Positions 1-9,663 of a stretch of DNA of 64,000 bases are shown piece by piece. Made by a program: the position numbers and the translations under genes. The stretch's first letter is position 1. Every line of letters begins with the position of its first letter. The DNA lies in contig NZ_JBBPCO010000001.1 in assembly GCF_038070005.1 (NCBI RefSeq), positions 210,631 through 274,630 on the forward strand, read 5' to 3'. The notes beneath the pieces were generated by a model. It was given only the letters and a program-made list of their open reading frames with translations, searched no databases and was not told the origin of the DNA. Source of the stretch: Thermithiobacillus plumbiphilus (GTDB taxonomy: Bacteria; Pseudomonadota; Gammaproteobacteria; Acidithiobacillales; Thermithiobacillaceae).

Positions 1-244
1 GGTGCTGTCCGCGCCCAATCGCCCCGGCAGCCTGCAGGAACTCATCCAGCCCATAGCGGCTGCCGGCATCAGCATGACCCGCATCGAGTCCCGCCCGGCC
101 CGGCATGGATTGTGGCAATACGTCTTTTTTCTGGATCTGGAAGGCCACGCAGAAACACCCGAACTGCAGCCCGTGCTTGCGGAACTGGAAAAAAAGGCTA
201 CCTATTTCAAATTGTTGGGATCATATCCTCAGGCAGTGTTCTAA
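1..244 (+). CDS. pheA: Prephenate dehydratase / chorismate mutase, C-terminal end (partial)
   Basis: This is the last ~80 residues of a gene that starts before the window. The visible part is an ACT regulatory domain of the prephenate dehydratase type: the NRPGSL turn, the ESRP motif that forms part of the phenylalanine-binding site, and the W-Y-FFLD strand followed by a short C-terminal helix. The family converts prephenate to phenylpyruvate in phenylalanine synthesis and is feedback-inhibited through this domain. Whether an N-terminal chorismate mutase domain is present cannot be seen. The stop codon is immediately followed by the hisC start, so the two are co-transcribed as the head of an aromatic amino acid operon. 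Confidence 0.93.
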   Translation, partial: VLSAPNRPGSLQELIQPIAAAGISMTRIESRPARHGLWQYVFFLDLEGHAETPELQPVLAELEKKATYFKLLGSYPQAVF

Positions 245-1393
245 ATGGCGACATCTTCAGACAATATCTTTCTTTCTCTGACCGCGCCTGGCGTGGCCGG
301 GCTTACGCCTTATCAGCCGGGCAAGCCCATCGAAACCCTGGAGCGCGAGTACGGGGTCAGCAATGCCATCAAGCTGGCTTCGAACGAGAATCCCCTGGGT
401 CCAAGCCCCCGGGCGCTCGAAGCCCTGGCGCGAGTTCGCGCTGATCTGGCCCGCTATCCCGATGGCGCCGCCTTTTCCTTGAAAACGGCATTGGCTCGCC
501 ATCTGGATCTGACGCCGGAGCAGTTCATCATCGGCAATGGCTCCAACGAGATCCTGGAGCTGGTCACCCGTGCCTTCGTGACGCCGGAAAACGAGGTCAT
601 CTTTTCCGAACATGCCTTTGCGGTCTATGCCATCATGACTCAGGCAGTGGGCTCCCGGGCGCGGGTGGCCAGGGCACTCGAATATGGCCATGACCTGGAT
701 GCCATGGCGGCGCTGGTCAATGACAGGACCCGGCTGGTTTTCGTCGCCAACCCGAACAATCCCACGGGTACGCTACTCGATGCCGCCAGTCTGGAAAATT
801 TCCTGGAAGGCGTGCCCGCCCATGTGCTGGTGGTGCTGGACGAGGCCTATTTCGAGTATGTCACGGCTGCTGACCACCCGGACGGCACGCGCTGGCTGGC
901 CCGTTTTCCGAACCTGCTGGTGGCGCGGACCTTCTCCAAGATCTACGGACTGGCGGGTCTGCGGGTGGGCTACGCCATGGGTAACCCACAGCTGATCAGC
1001 CTGCTCGAGCGCGTGCGTCAGCCTTTCAATGTCAATGCCGCGGCCCTGTCCGCCGCCGAAGCCGCGCTGGAGGATGACACCCATCTGCAGCGTAGCCGGG
1101 AGCTCAATACCCAGGGCATGGCGCAGATCCTCGATGGCATCCGGAAGCTGAACCTATCCGCGCTGCCTTCGGCCGGGAATTTTCTGGCCATCGATCTTGG
1201 CCAGACCGCGGCACCGATTTACGAGGGCCTGCTCCGCCAAGGTGTCATCGTCCGACCGGTTGCCAACTACGGCATGCCGGATTTTCTGCGTGTCACCATT
1301 GGTCTGCCGGACGAAAACGCACGCTTCCTTCGGGCCCTGGAGCAGGTCCTGAGCCATCACAACCCGCATGAACTTCAAGGTGTAAACGCATGA
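245..1393 (+). CDS. hisC: Histidinol-phosphate / aromatic aminotransferase
   Basis: A 382-residue fold-type I PLP aminotransferase of the HisC family. Visible signatures are the substrate-loop Asn (SNENPLG), the NPNNPTG segment that contacts PLP, and the Schiff-base lysine at about residue 232 in the RTFSKIYGLAGLRVGY block. The family transfers the amino group of glutamate to imidazole-acetol phosphate. Here it sits between pheA and the DAHP synthase gene with no histidine genes nearby, so a second or main role as the aromatic aminotransferase for phenylpyruvate or hydroxyphenylpyruvate is a reasonable inference. It begins directly after the pheA stop and overlaps the next gene by 4 nt (ATGA), which indicates translational coupling. 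Confidence 0.93.
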   Translation: MATSSDNIFLSLTAPGVAGLTPYQPGKPIETLEREYGVSNAIKLASNENPLGPSPRALEALARVRADLARYPDGAAFSLKTALARHLDLTPEQFIIGNGSNEILELVTRAFVTPENEVIFSEHAFAVYAIMTQAVGSRARVARALEYGHDLDAMAALVNDRTRLVFVANPNNPTGTLLDAASLENFLEGVPAHVLVVLDEAYFEYVTAADHPDGTRWLARFPNLLVARTFSKIYGLAGLRVGYAMGNPQLISLLERVRQPFNVNAAALSAAEAALEDDTHLQRSRELNTQGMAQILDGIRKLNLSALPSAGNFLAIDLGQTAAPIYEGLLRQGVIVRPVANYGMPDFLRVTIGLPDENARFLRALEQVLSHHNPHELQGVNA

Positions 1394-2406
1394 TTATCGT
1401 ACTGAAACCCCAGGCCAGTGAATCGGAAGTGCAACAGGTTCTCGACCGGATCGAATCCCTGGGTCTGACGCCCAACCTGACCCGTGGCGCGGAGCGTGTG
1501 GTCATCGGCGCCATCGGTGATGAACGCAAACTGGCCGAAGGGGCATTCGAGTCCATGACGGGTGTGGAGCAGGTGTTACCCATCCTCAAGCCCTACAAGC
1601 TGGTCAGCCGCGAGTTCAAGTCCACCGATACCGTCATCGACATCGCTGGCGTGCCGCTGGGCGGCAAGACGGTGCAGATCATTTCCGGGCCCTGCTCGGT
1701 GGAATCCCAGGAGCAGATGGACCTGTCGGCCAAGGCCGTGCATGAGGCCGGTTGCCGCCTGATGCGCGGTGGTGCCTTCAAGCCGCGCACCAGTCCCTAT
1801 GCCTTCCAGGGGCTTGGCGACATCGGCCTGGATTACTTCAAGAACGCGGCCAGCAAGTACAATCTCCCGGTCGTCACCGAGCTGATGGATGTACGCAAGA
1901 TCGACCTCTTTCTGGAAAAGGGCGTTGACGTCATCCAGATCGGCACCCGCAACATGCAGAACTTCGATCTTCTGAAAGAAGTGGGTCGGCTGGACGTGCC
2001 GGTGATCCTCAAGCGCGGCATGAGCGCCACCATCAAGGACTGGCTGATGGCCGCCGAATATATTGCTGCTCAGGGCAATCAGCGAATCATCTTTGCCGAA
2101 CGTGGCATTCGCACCTTCGAGACCCAGTACCGCAATGTGCTCGACGTGACCGCGATTCCGGTACTGAAGAAGGAAACGCACCTGCCGGTGATCATCGATC
2201 CGAGCCATGCCGGCGGCAAGGCCTGGCTGGTGCCGGCCCTGAGCCGGGCGGCGGTTGCCGTGGGTGCGGACGGCCTGCTGATCGAGACCCATCCCTGCCC
2301 CTCGGAAGCCTGGTGCGATGCCGATCAGGCACTCAATCCGCAGCAACTGAAGGATCTCATGCAGGATCTGGCAGGGATTGCCCATATACTGGGTCGCGAT
2401 CTCTAG
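1390..2406 (+). CDS. aroF: 3-deoxy-7-phosphoheptulonate (DAHP) synthase, type I-beta
   Basis: A 338-residue enzyme for the first step of the shikimate pathway, condensing phosphoenolpyruvate and erythrose 4-phosphate. The first ~70 residues form a small ferredoxin-like regulatory domain (MIIVLKP start), which marks the Thermotoga-like I-beta subtype rather than the E. coli AroF/G/H subtype. The barrel follows, with GPCSVES, the [15 protein letters not shown] loop, and metal-binding Cys, His, Glu and Asp positions within [16 protein letters not shown] and LIETHP. It overlaps hisC by 4 nt and is followed immediately by tyrA, which fits an operon under common control. Feedback regulation by tyrosine or phenylalanine through the N-terminal domain is known for the family and not proven here. 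The symbol is by family analogy. Confidence 0.92.
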   Translation: MIIVLKPQASESEVQQVLDRIESLGLTPNLTRGAERVVIGAIGDERKLAEGAFESMTGVEQVLPILKPYKLVSREFKSTDTVIDIAGVPLGGKTVQIISGPCSVESQEQMDLSAKAVHEAGCRLMRGGAFKPRTSPYAFQGLGDIGLDYFKNAASKYNLPVVTELMDVRKIDLFLEKGVDVIQIGTRNMQNFDLLKEVGRLDVPVILKRGMSATIKDWLMAAEYIAAQGNQRIIFAERGIRTFETQYRNVLDVTAIPVLKKETHLPVIIDPSHAGGKAWLVPALSRAAVAVGADGLLIETHPCPSEAWCDADQALNPQQLKDLMQDLAGIAHILGRDL

Positions 2407-3324
2407 ATGAATGCCAAAGCCGCATCCGGCGCTGAAGCGCTGGCTGAGGTCGGTACCATCGCCATCCTGGGGGTTGGCCTGATCGGTGGTTCGCTGGGGC
2501 TTGCGCTCAAGGCCGCCGGGTTTGCGGGACGCATCATCGGCTTCAATCGCCGTGAGAGCGAGGCCGACCTGGCGCGGGCCAGGGGCGCCGTGGATGCCTC
2601 AGCGACCAGCATGCAGGCAGCCGTTGAGACGGCCGATCTCGTCATTTTGTGCATGGGCCCAGGTGTGATGCCTTCAGTCATGGCGCAGATCGCGCCGGTC
2701 TGTCCCGGGCACGCGGTCATTTCCGATGTCGGCAGCGTCAAGGCCGGCATTGTGAAAGCCGGGGAGGCGCTGTTCGGTGGCCGATTCGTGGGCGCGCATC
2801 CCATTGCCGGACGCGAGCAGCATGGCATCGAGGCTGCCTTGCCGGCCCTGTTTGCGGATCGTTCCTGCGTGCTGACGCCGAGTCAGGGCACCGAGCAGCG
2901 CGCCCTGCGCATCGTGCGCGCCTTGTGGCAGGCCGTGGGCAGTGAGGTGCATGAAATGGATGCTGGCCTGCACGATCAGATGCTGGCGCTGACCAGTCAT
3001 CTACCGCATCTGCTGGCCTATGTCCTGCTGGATCTGGTGGCGGGGCATCCACAGCAGCAACAGATCGCGGCGTTGCTGGGCGGTGGGTTTCGTGACTTTT
3101 CCAGGATTGCCAGTAGCGATCCGGTGCTCTGGGCCGACATCAGCCTCCAGAATCGTCAGGCCCTGCTGGAGATACTCGCGGATTACAGGCAACAGCTCGA
3201 CTCGCTGGCCACCGCCCTGGCAATCGAAGACGGTGAGGCGCTACAAAAACGTTTTTCCCGGGGAAAGATGGCGCGTGATGCGCTCTTTGGCCCACATCCT
3301 GAAGGTTTGAAGCAGAATGACTGA
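2407..3324 (+). CDS. tyrA: Prephenate (or arogenate) dehydrogenase
   Basis: A 305-residue TyrA-family enzyme that oxidatively decarboxylates prephenate to 4-hydroxyphenylpyruvate with NAD(P). The N-terminal Rossmann fold shows GVGLIGGSLGLALK at about residues 22-35. The catalytic segment GAHPIAGREQHG carries the conserved His, and the helical dimerisation domain contains the LTSHLPHLLAY block. There is no chorismate mutase or ACT fusion. The start codon directly follows the aroF stop codon, and the 3' end overlaps aroA by 8 nt. Cofactor and substrate preference (NAD or NADP, prephenate or arogenate) cannot be told from sequence reading alone. Confidence 0.93.
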   Translation: MNAKAASGAEALAEVGTIAILGVGLIGGSLGLALKAAGFAGRIIGFNRRESEADLARARGAVDASATSMQAAVETADLVILCMGPGVMPSVMAQIAPVCPGHAVISDVGSVKAGIVKAGEALFGGRFVGAHPIAGREQHGIEAALPALFADRSCVLTPSQGTEQRALRIVRALWQAVGSEVHEMDAGLHDQMLALTSHLPHLLAYVLLDLVAGHPQQQQIAALLGGGFRDFSRIASSDPVLWADISLQNRQALLEILADYRQQLDSLATALAIEDGEALQKRFSRGKMARDALFGPHPEGLKQND

Positions 3325-4639
3325 GAGCAGACTGGACTACATCGTGGAAGCTGGCGGCTCGATCAAGGGCCGTTTCCGCGTGCCGGGTGACAAATCGATC
3401 TCGCACCGGGCCGTCATGCTCGGCGCCCTGGCGGACGGGGAGACGCAGGTCAGTGGTCTCCTGGAAGGCGAGGACGTGCTGGCCACGCTGGGTGCTTTCC
3501 GCGCCATGGGCGTGCAGGCCGAAGGCCCGGTAAACGGCGCGCTGCAGATTCGCGGGCTGGGCCTGCGCGGCATGCGGGCGCCGGAAGTCGCCATCGATTG
3601 CGGCAATTCTGGTACTTCCATGCGGCTACTGGCGGGCATCCTCGCCGGCCAGCCATTCTCGAGCATTCTGCAGGGAGATGCCAGTCTGCACCGTCGCCCC
3701 ATGGGCCGGGTCATCCGCCCGCTGGAGCAGATGGGGGCGCGGATCGAATCTGCCGAGGGTGGTCGGCCGCCCTTGCACATCCAGGGAAATCCTCGGCTTC
3801 AGGGCATACATTACGAGCTCCCTGTCGCCAGTGCCCAGGTCAAGTCCGCTGTCCTGCTCGCGGGCCTCTTTGCCGAAGGCGAGACCAGTGTCACCGAGCC
3901 CGCTCCAACCCGGGATCATACCGAGCGCATGCTGCAGGGCTTTGGCTATGCCGTGCGGCGCGAAGAGACGACCATCACCCTGCGCGGCGGCGGTAATCTC
4001 CATGGCACACGGGTGCAGGTCCCTTCGGACATCTCCTCGGCGGCCTTTTTCATGGTGGGCGCCCTGATCAGCCCGGATGCCGATCTGGTGCTGGAGGACG
4101 TTGGCGTCAATCCCACCCGCACCGGTGTCATCGAGATCCTCACCCGCATGGGCGGTCGCATCGATCTCTTGAATCTGCGTGAAGTCGGTGGCGAGCCGGT
4201 GGCGGATATCCACATCCGCAGCTCCCGTCTGACCGGCATCTGCATTCCCGAGAAGCTCGTGCCGCTGGCGATTGACGAGTTTCCGGCCATCTTCGTCGCC
4301 GCGGCCTGCGCGACGGGCAGGACCGTGCTCACCGGGGCGCATGAACTGCGCGTCAAGGAAAGTGATCGCATTGCCGTCATGGCGACCGGGCTGCAGGCAC
4401 TGGGCGTTGCGGCGGAGGCCACGGAAGACGGCATGATCATCGATGGCGGCCTGATCCAGGGCGGAAGCGTGGACAGCCACGGCGACCATCGCATTGCCAT
4501 GTCCTTTGCCATGGCGGGCCTGGTGGCGAAGGGGCCGATTCATATTCGCGACTGCCGCAATGTCGCGACCTCATTCCCGGGCTTTCCGGACTTGGCGCGT
4601 GCCGCTGGTCTTGGCTTGCGACTGGAGGAGGGTGCCTGA
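3317..4639 (+). CDS. aroA: 5-enolpyruvylshikimate-3-phosphate synthase
   Basis: A 440-residue EPSP synthase that joins shikimate 3-phosphate and PEP in the sixth shikimate step. The opening PGDKSISHRAVMLGALADG and the GNSGTSMRLLAG motif resemble the Bacillus/Agrobacterium-like class II enzymes more than the E. coli class I sequence. Other visible blocks are the RVKESDRI segment and the C-terminal SHGDHRIAMSFAMAG block with its catalytic His and Arg. It overlaps tyrA by 8 nt. The next gene, cmk, begins 28 nt after its stop codon, the widely conserved aroA-cmk-rpsA order. Confidence 0.95.
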   Translation: MTESRLDYIVEAGGSIKGRFRVPGDKSISHRAVMLGALADGETQVSGLLEGEDVLATLGAFRAMGVQAEGPVNGALQIRGLGLRGMRAPEVAIDCGNSGTSMRLLAGILAGQPFSSILQGDASLHRRPMGRVIRPLEQMGARIESAEGGRPPLHIQGNPRLQGIHYELPVASAQVKSAVLLAGLFAEGETSVTEPAPTRDHTERMLQGFGYAVRREETTITLRGGGNLHGTRVQVPSDISSAAFFMVGALISPDADLVLEDVGVNPTRTGVIEILTRMGGRIDLLNLREVGGEPVADIHIRSSRLTGICIPEKLVPLAIDEFPAIFVAAACATGRTVLTGAHELRVKESDRIAVMATGLQALGVAAEATEDGMIIDGGLIQGGSVDSHGDHRIAMSFAMAGLVAKGPIHIRDCRNVATSFPGFPDLARAAGLGLRLEEGA

Positions 4640-4667
4640 TGCAGAGTCCCGCCAGACAGGGTCTGTC

Positions 4668-5363
4668 ATGAATGTGCCAGTCATTACCCTGGATGGACCC
4701 AGCGGTGTCGGCAAGGGCACGCTGACGCGCAAACTGGCGGCGGCGCTTGGCTGGCATTTTCTGGATAGCGGCGCCATCTATCGCCTCCTGGCCCTGGCGG
4801 CCGAAAGGCAGGGCATTTCGCCTGAGGACGAGACAGCCCTGTTGAAGCTCGCGGCAGAGCTCGACATCCGCTTTGAGGAATGTCCCAGGGGGGATGTGGA
4901 GATCTTTCTGAATGGAGAGCCGGTGACCCAGGCCATCCGGGCGGATGCCATTGGCGCCTTTGCCTCGCGGATTGCCGTGCTGGCACCGGTGCGCGATGCC
5001 CTGCTTGAACGCCAGCGACAGTTTCGCCAAGCGCCTGGACTGGTCGCGGATGGCCGGGACATGGGCACCGTGGTCTTTCCCGAGGCCACACTGAAGATCT
5101 TTTTGACCGCTACGGCCGAGGAACGCGCGAAAAGGCGCGCAAACCAGTTGAGAGCCCAAAACGTAAGTGTTAATCTTGAACAGATTCAGCGGGATATCGA
5201 AGCGCGGGACCTGCGTGACAGTTCTCGGACGGTAGCCCCGCTCAAGCCGGCTGCCGATGCAATCATCGTGGATACCACGGGCCAGGGCATCGACGAAAGC
5301 TTTGCCCGGCTGTGGCCCATGGTGGAAGCAGCCATTTTTCGTTCAACCACCGGGAGCACCTAG
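4668..5363 (+). CDS. cmk: Cytidylate kinase
   Basis: A 231-residue (d)CMP kinase. The P-loop is [15 protein letters not shown] near residue 10. The DSGAIYR nucleotide-binding segment, the [11 protein letters not shown] motif and the RDLRDSSR lid region are all present and in the expected order. It phosphorylates CMP and dCMP for nucleotide recycling. The reading frame is open further upstream, but the ATG at 4668 is the first start that gives the normal N-terminus ([13 protein letters not shown]); an earlier ATG at 4639 is out of frame. It lies between aroA and rpsA, as in many gammaproteobacteria. Confidence 0.95.
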   Translation: MNVPVITLDGPSGVGKGTLTRKLAAALGWHFLDSGAIYRLLALAAERQGISPEDETALLKLAAELDIRFEECPRGDVEIFLNGEPVTQAIRADAIGAFASRIAVLAPVRDALLERQRQFRQAPGLVADGRDMGTVVFPEATLKIFLTATAEERAKRRANQLRAQNVSVNLEQIQRDIEARDLRDSSRTVAPLKPAADAIIVDTTGQGIDESFARLWPMVEAAIFRSTTGST

Positions 5364-5427
5364 TGTTCCTGCAACAGTTTCCGGATTCGTCCGGGAGCCA
5401 TTTATCAACCTTGAGGTAAGTACTCTT

Positions 5428-7137
5428 ATGACCAACGCGACCGCCGTAGTCCAGCATGAACCCAGCTTTGCCGAGCTGTTCGAGCAAAGCCAGACAACCC
5501 AGGCACTCAAGCCGGGTGAACTGATCATCGGCGAAGTGGTTCATGTGGATAATGACGTGGTGATCGTCGACACAGGGCTGAAATCCGAAGGCGCGATTCC
5601 TGCAGAGCAGTTCAGAAATGCCGAGGGCGTCCTCGAAGTCAAGGTGGGCGACATGGTGGAAGTCTGCCTGGAAAGCGTCGAGGATGGCACGGGTGAAACC
5701 AAGCTCTCCCGCGAGAAGGCTCGCCGCGCCAAGTCCTGGGTCGAACTGGAGAAGGCCTTCGAGGCCGATGCCATCGTTCACGGCGTCATCAGCGGCAAGG
5801 TCAAGGGTGGCTTTACCGTTTCGATTGAAAGCATCCGCGCCTTCCTGCCCGGCTCCCTGGTGGATGTGCGCCCGCTGCGCGATACCACGCATCTGGAAGG
5901 CAAGGACCTGGAATTCAAGGTCATCAAGCTTGATCGCAAGCGCAACAACGTGGTCGTTTCCCGCCGTGCCATCGTCGAGAAGGAAGCCAGTGCCGAGCGC
6001 AATGCCCTGATGGCGAGCATCGAGGAAGGCCAGATCGTTGTCGGTACCGTCAAGAACCTGACCGATTATGGCGCCTTCATCGACCTTGGCGGCATCGACG
6101 GCCTGCTGCACATCACCGACATGGCCTGGAAGCGCGTCAAGCATCCCACCGAAGTGGTCAATGTCGGTGACGAGATCCGCGTCAAGGTGCTCAAGTTCGA
6201 CAAGGAGCGCGGCCGCATCTCGCTGGGTCTCAAGCAACTGGCCGATGATCCCTGGAAGGATCTGGCCCGCCGCTATCCCGAAGGTACCCGTCTGTTTGGC
6301 AAGGTCACCAACATCACCGATTACGGCGCCTTTGTCGAGATCGAGGATGGGGTTGAAGGCCTCGTGCACGTCTCCGAGATCGACTGGACCAACAAGAACG
6401 TGCATCCGAGCAAGCTGGTGCACGTCGGCCAGGAAGTCGAGGTCATGGTGCTCGACATCGACCAGGAACGCCGCCGCATCTCGCTGGGCATGAAGCAGTG
6501 CCTGCCCAATCCCTGGGAAGAATTTGCTGGCAATCATCAGAAGGGCGACAAGATCGAGGGCCAGATCAAGAGCATCACCGATTTCGGCGTGTTCATTGGC
6601 CTGGATGGCGGCATTGACGGCCTGATCCATCTGTCCGATCTGTCCTGGGACAAACCCGGTGAGGAAGCGGTCCGCGACTACAAGAAGGGTGATACCGTCC
6701 AGGCCGTCCTGCTGGCCGTCGACCCCGAACGCGAGCGCATCAGCCTGGGCATCAAGCAGCTCGAAGGCGATCCCTTCGGTCAGTTCGTCGGCGTGAATGA
6801 TCGTGGCAGTGTCGTGGAAGGTGAAGTGACCGCTGTCGATGCCAAGGGCGCCGAAGTCCGCCTGGCCGACGGCATCGAAGCCTACCTGCCGGCTCGCGAA
6901 ATGTCGCGCGACCGCGTCGAGGATGCCCGCAACCAGTTCAAGGTTGGCGACAAGGTGCAGGCCATGGTCAGCAACATCGACCGCAAGAGTCGCGCCATAC
7001 ATCTGTCGATCAAGGCCATGTCGGCCCAGGAGGAAAAGGAAGCCGTGGCGCAGTACAGCCGCAATGCTTCCGCTGGAACGACCAACCTTGGCGAGCTGCT
7101 CAAGGAACAGATGAAGAAGAAGCAGGAAGAAAAATAA
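5428..7137 (+). CDS. rpsA: 30S ribosomal protein S1
   Basis: A 569-residue S1 protein, close to the usual gammaproteobacterial length. Six consecutive OB-fold S1 domains can be followed by their repeated G-x-V-x-x-(I/L)-x-D-(Y/F)-G-A-F and GLVH(V/I)S pattern, starting at about residues 35, 110, 195, 280, 365 and 455. S1 binds mRNA and delivers it to the 30S subunit. The frame is open upstream to 5257, but the ATG at 5428, preceded by GAGGTAAG, gives the expected N-terminus. A strong hairpin terminator follows. A 630-residue open frame exists on the opposite strand and is a coding-bias shadow. Confidence 0.97.
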   Translation: MTNATAVVQHEPSFAELFEQSQTTQALKPGELIIGEVVHVDNDVVIVDTGLKSEGAIPAEQFRNAEGVLEVKVGDMVEVCLESVEDGTGETKLSREKARRAKSWVELEKAFEADAIVHGVISGKVKGGFTVSIESIRAFLPGSLVDVRPLRDTTHLEGKDLEFKVIKLDRKRNNVVVSRRAIVEKEASAERNALMASIEEGQIVVGTVKNLTDYGAFIDLGGIDGLLHITDMAWKRVKHPTEVVNVGDEIRVKVLKFDKERGRISLGLKQLADDPWKDLARRYPEGTRLFGKVTNITDYGAFVEIEDGVEGLVHVSEIDWTNKNVHPSKLVHVGQEVEVMVLDIDQERRRISLGMKQCLPNPWEEFAGNHQKGDKIEGQIKSITDFGVFIGLDGGIDGLIHLSDLSWDKPGEEAVRDYKKGDTVQAVLLAVDPERERISLGIKQLEGDPFGQFVGVNDRGSVVEGEVTAVDAKGAEVRLADGIEAYLPAREMSRDRVEDARNQFKVGDKVQAMVSNIDRKSRAIHLSIKAMSAQEEKEAVAQYSRNASAGTTNLGELLKEQMKKKQEEK

Positions 7138-7145
7138 ACCTGCAA

Positions 7146-7180
7146 CCCCGGCCACCGCGGTGGCCGGGGGTTCCTTTCTT
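7146..7180 (+). terminator. Rho-independent terminator after rpsA
   Basis: An 11-bp perfect GC-rich stem (CCCCGGCCACC paired with GGTGGCCGGGG) starts 9 nt after the rpsA stop codon and is followed by a T-rich tail (GTTCCTTTCTT). It should end the aro-cmk-rpsA transcript. Confidence 0.88.
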
Positions 7181-7224
7181 GATGTGCCTTGCTTCCTAAC
7201 AACATTTCATGCTCGGGGACATTT

Positions 7225-8094
7225 GTGTCAAAAAGACGCAACTGGTTAAAAATCAGCGCACTCGGTGTGCTTTTCTTTTTATTGTTCTCGGGACTGATTG
7301 GCGTCTGGCAGTCGGTCACTTCCGGTGGCATGGGGTTTGCCCCCTATGTGGCCAAGGTAAAGGTGACAGGCCCGATCCTTGATGCAGACAGTGTGTTGGA
7401 GCAGTTGAAGACGGTAGAGGAAGACGACTCCGCAAAAGGATTGCTGGTGATCGTGGATTCTCCGGGAGGGGCGGTAGTTCCTTCCGAATCCATTCACCAT
7501 GCCCTGACCCGCATCCGTGCGAAGAAACCCGTGGTTGTCTCCATGGAAACCATCGGGGCTTCCGGTGGATATATGGTGGCATGCGCTGCAAACCGCATCT
7601 TTGCGCATGATTCCACGCTGACCGGTTCCATTGGCGTCATCATGCAGTCGGCGAATGTCTCCCCCCTGCTGGACAAGATTGGTGTCATCCCGCAAGTGAT
7701 CAAGTCAGGGAGCTATAAGGATGCCGGCTCCCCTTTCCGGCCCATGACGGAACAGGACCGTCAATACCTCAACAGGATTGTCATGGATCTTCGCAATCAG
7801 TTCGTCTCGCTCGTGGCGCAATCGCGTGGAATGCCCTTCGAGAAAGTTTCTGCGCTTGCAGATGGGCGTGTATTTACCGGGCGTGAGGCCAAGTCGCTGG
7901 GGCTGGTGGATGAAATAGGGGATGAGCGTGCGGCGCGGGAATGGCTGAGAGCGCGCCTGAAATTGCCCGAGGATATGGAGTTCCGGGAAATGGAAAGCCC
8001 GGGTACACGTCTTTTCAAGGTGTTTGGCGAAGCACAGGAGCGGCTGTTTGTTGGCATGATTGCCGCGGCTGGTCCGCGCGCATATCTTTATTAA
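7225..8094 (+). CDS. sppA: Signal peptide peptidase SppA, short (36K) type
   Basis: A membrane-anchored serine protease that degrades cleaved signal peptides. From the GTG at 7225 it is 289 residues. One N-terminal membrane segment (about residues 9-26) is followed by a ClpP-like protease domain. The catalytic pair is Ser113 in GASGGY and Lys165 in SGSYKDAGSP. Their separation of 52 residues equals that of the single-domain Bacillus-type SppA, so this is not the long two-domain E. coli form. The GTG is preferred because a GGGG ribosome-binding site precedes it at 7215; an ATG at 7189 would add 12 residues with no clear site. Neighbours are rpsA and ihfB. Confidence 0.9.
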   Translation: MSKRRNWLKISALGVLFFLLFSGLIGVWQSVTSGGMGFAPYVAKVKVTGPILDADSVLEQLKTVEEDDSAKGLLVIVDSPGGAVVPSESIHHALTRIRAKKPVVVSMETIGASGGYMVACAANRIFAHDSTLTGSIGVIMQSANVSPLLDKIGVIPQVIKSGSYKDAGSPFRPMTEQDRQYLNRIVMDLRNQFVSLVAQSRGMPFEKVSALADGRVFTGREAKSLGLVDEIGDERAAREWLRARLKLPEDMEFREMESPGTRLFKVFGEAQERLFVGMIAAAGPRAYLY

Positions 8095-8118
8095 CTTGCA
8101 GCAGTAATGAATTGCCCT

Positions 8119-8466
8119 ATGACGAAATCTGAATTGATTGATCGAATTACGCAGACACTCAACCATCTGAGTCAAAAAGATGTCGAGATTGCGGTGAAGC
8201 TGATCCTGGATCATATGTGCGAAGCACTGAGCCGGGGAGAGCGGATCGAGATTCGTGGCTTTGGCAGCTTTGCGGTACATACCCGGCCACCAAAACAGGG
8301 TCGCAACCCAAAAACCGGGATGGCCGTACAGGTGGCGCAGAAACATGTGCCGCACTTCAAGGCCGGGAAGGAACTTCGGGAGCAGGTGGACTTTACCGGA
8401 TCAAGTTGCACCCTGATGGAAATGCCCGACAGCAGCCCACTTAAGGCTGGTACGGGCAAGGGTTAG
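8119..8466 (+). CDS. ihfB: Integration host factor subunit beta
   Basis: The start ([10 protein letters not shown]) and the core [25 protein letters not shown] match the HU/IHF family, with the IHF-beta variant of the DNA-inserting beta arm (proline in the RNPKTG turn) and the [12 protein letters not shown] end. IHF bends DNA at specific sites in replication, recombination and sigma-54 transcription. The ATG at 8119 matches the family start; an in-frame ATG at 8107 would add four residues. The protein is 115 residues, about 20 longer than the E. coli subunit, because of an extra polar tail after residue 94. lapB follows after 12 nt. Confidence 0.93.
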   Translation: MTKSELIDRITQTLNHLSQKDVEIAVKLILDHMCEALSRGERIEIRGFGSFAVHTRPPKQGRNPKTGMAVQVAQKHVPHFKAGKELREQVDFTGSSCTLMEMPDSSPLKAGTGKG

Positions 8467-8478
8467 GCCAGCTTCCTC

Positions 8479-9663
8479 GTGGAAATATCCTTCTGGATCC
8501 TGATCCTTTTCGCCAGCGGCCTCGGTTTTTATCTCGGCCATCGCTGGACACTCATGAAATCCATCTCCGCAGGGCCGGGTGATCCTGCGGATTTTTCCAT
8601 GGCCTATCTCGAAGGGGTCAATCTCCTGCTCAACGAGCGGGGCAATGATGCTGTTGAAGCCTTGCTGCCCTTGCTGGAAACCCATCCCGAGATGGCGGAA
8701 ACGCATCTTTCGCTTGGACGCGTCTTTCGCAAGCGCGGGGAGTTCGAGCATGCCATCAGGGTGCACGAGAACCTGCTCAGGCATGCAGGAGACGCCCCTC
8801 AGAAACAACAGGCCTTGCTGGAACTGGCGCAGGACTATCTCAAGGCAGGTCTGCTCGATCGGGCTGAGCAAGCATTTCAAGCCGTCTTGCAGAACAAGCC
8901 CGATGAACTGACCGCCTTGCATGCCCTTGCCGAGTTGTTCGAACTGCAGCAGGACTGGGTGAAAGCCATTCAAATCCGCCAGAGACTGGTTGATCTTGGC
9001 CTTGCCGAAGAAAAATCAGTGATTGCCATTCTATATTGTGAGCTGGCCGAGTCATATCTGCAGCAACAGAATTTGCAGGATGCCAGCCGTGCTTTGCGGT
9101 TGGCGTATGACAGTGACCCTGACAGCAGCAGGGGAACCCTGCTGGCGGGCAGACTGGCGTTTTCGGCCGGCCATACCGAACAGGCCCTTGCGATCTGGCG
9201 TGCCCTGCTGGAATCACGCCCTGAATCGTTTGGCCTCGTTCTTGATGATTTCCTGATGGCCGTGGATCGTCTGGACAACCCTGAGCTGCAGCGGGAAATT
9301 CGCTTGCAACTGATTTGTAGCCAACTGCCTCGGCATCTCAGCCCGCGAATCGCGGAGTGGATCGCCCGTCAGGTCGGACTTGAGCAGGCCATCAACTACC
9401 TGTATCAGCAGGCTCAACACACTGGAGCTTCAGCAGAGGATCTCAAGTCGGTACTCAGGATATATCGGCAATCACGGGCACAGGCGGGCGGTGCGCACGG
9501 TGGTTGCCAGGACATCGAGGACTTTGTGGATCTCCTGCCCGAGCAGGGTGTCGTTTATCAGTGCTGTCAATGTGGTTATCGCAGCCCCACCCATTACTGG
9601 AAATGTCCGGGTTGCCGCCACTGGGATACCATGCGCTCTCAGGGAGAATTGATCCATGCTTAG
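8479..9663 (+). CDS. lapB: Lipopolysaccharide assembly protein B (TPR plus rubredoxin-like domain)
   Basis: A 394-residue protein starting at GTG. It has one N-terminal membrane anchor ([18 protein letters not shown]), a chain of tetratricopeptide repeats through about residue 340, and a C-terminal rubredoxin-like metal site with two CxxC knuckles ([11 protein letters not shown] and WKCPGCRHW). LapB (YciM) sits on the cytoplasmic face of the inner membrane and, with FtsH, controls LpxC turnover and so LPS amount. The usual gammaproteobacterial partner lapA is absent between ihfB and lapB. Its 3' end overlaps pyrF by 8 nt. Confidence 0.92.
   Translation: MEISFWILILFASGLGFYLGHRWTLMKSISAGPGDPADFSMAYLEGVNLLLNERGNDAVEALLPLLETHPEMAETHLSLGRVFRKRGEFEHAIRVHENLLRHAGDAPQKQQALLELAQDYLKAGLLDRAEQAFQAVLQNKPDELTALHALAELFELQQDWVKAIQIRQRLVDLGLAEEKSVIAILYCELAESYLQQQNLQDASRALRLAYDSDPDSSRGTLLAGRLAFSAGHTEQALAIWRALLESRPESFGLVLDDFLMAVDRLDNPELQREIRLQLICSQLPRHLSPRIAEWIARQVGLEQAINYLYQQAQHTGASAEDLKSVLRIYRQSRAQAGGAHGGCQDIEDFVDLLPEQGVVYQCCQCGYRSPTHYWKCPGCRHWDTMRSQGELIHA

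Noticed and set aside
5263-7155. 630-codon open frame on the minus strand across rpsA
   Set aside because: It is fully antisense to six clear S1 domains. Long mirror frames arise from the codon bias of GC-rich genes, and it has no recognisable domain.
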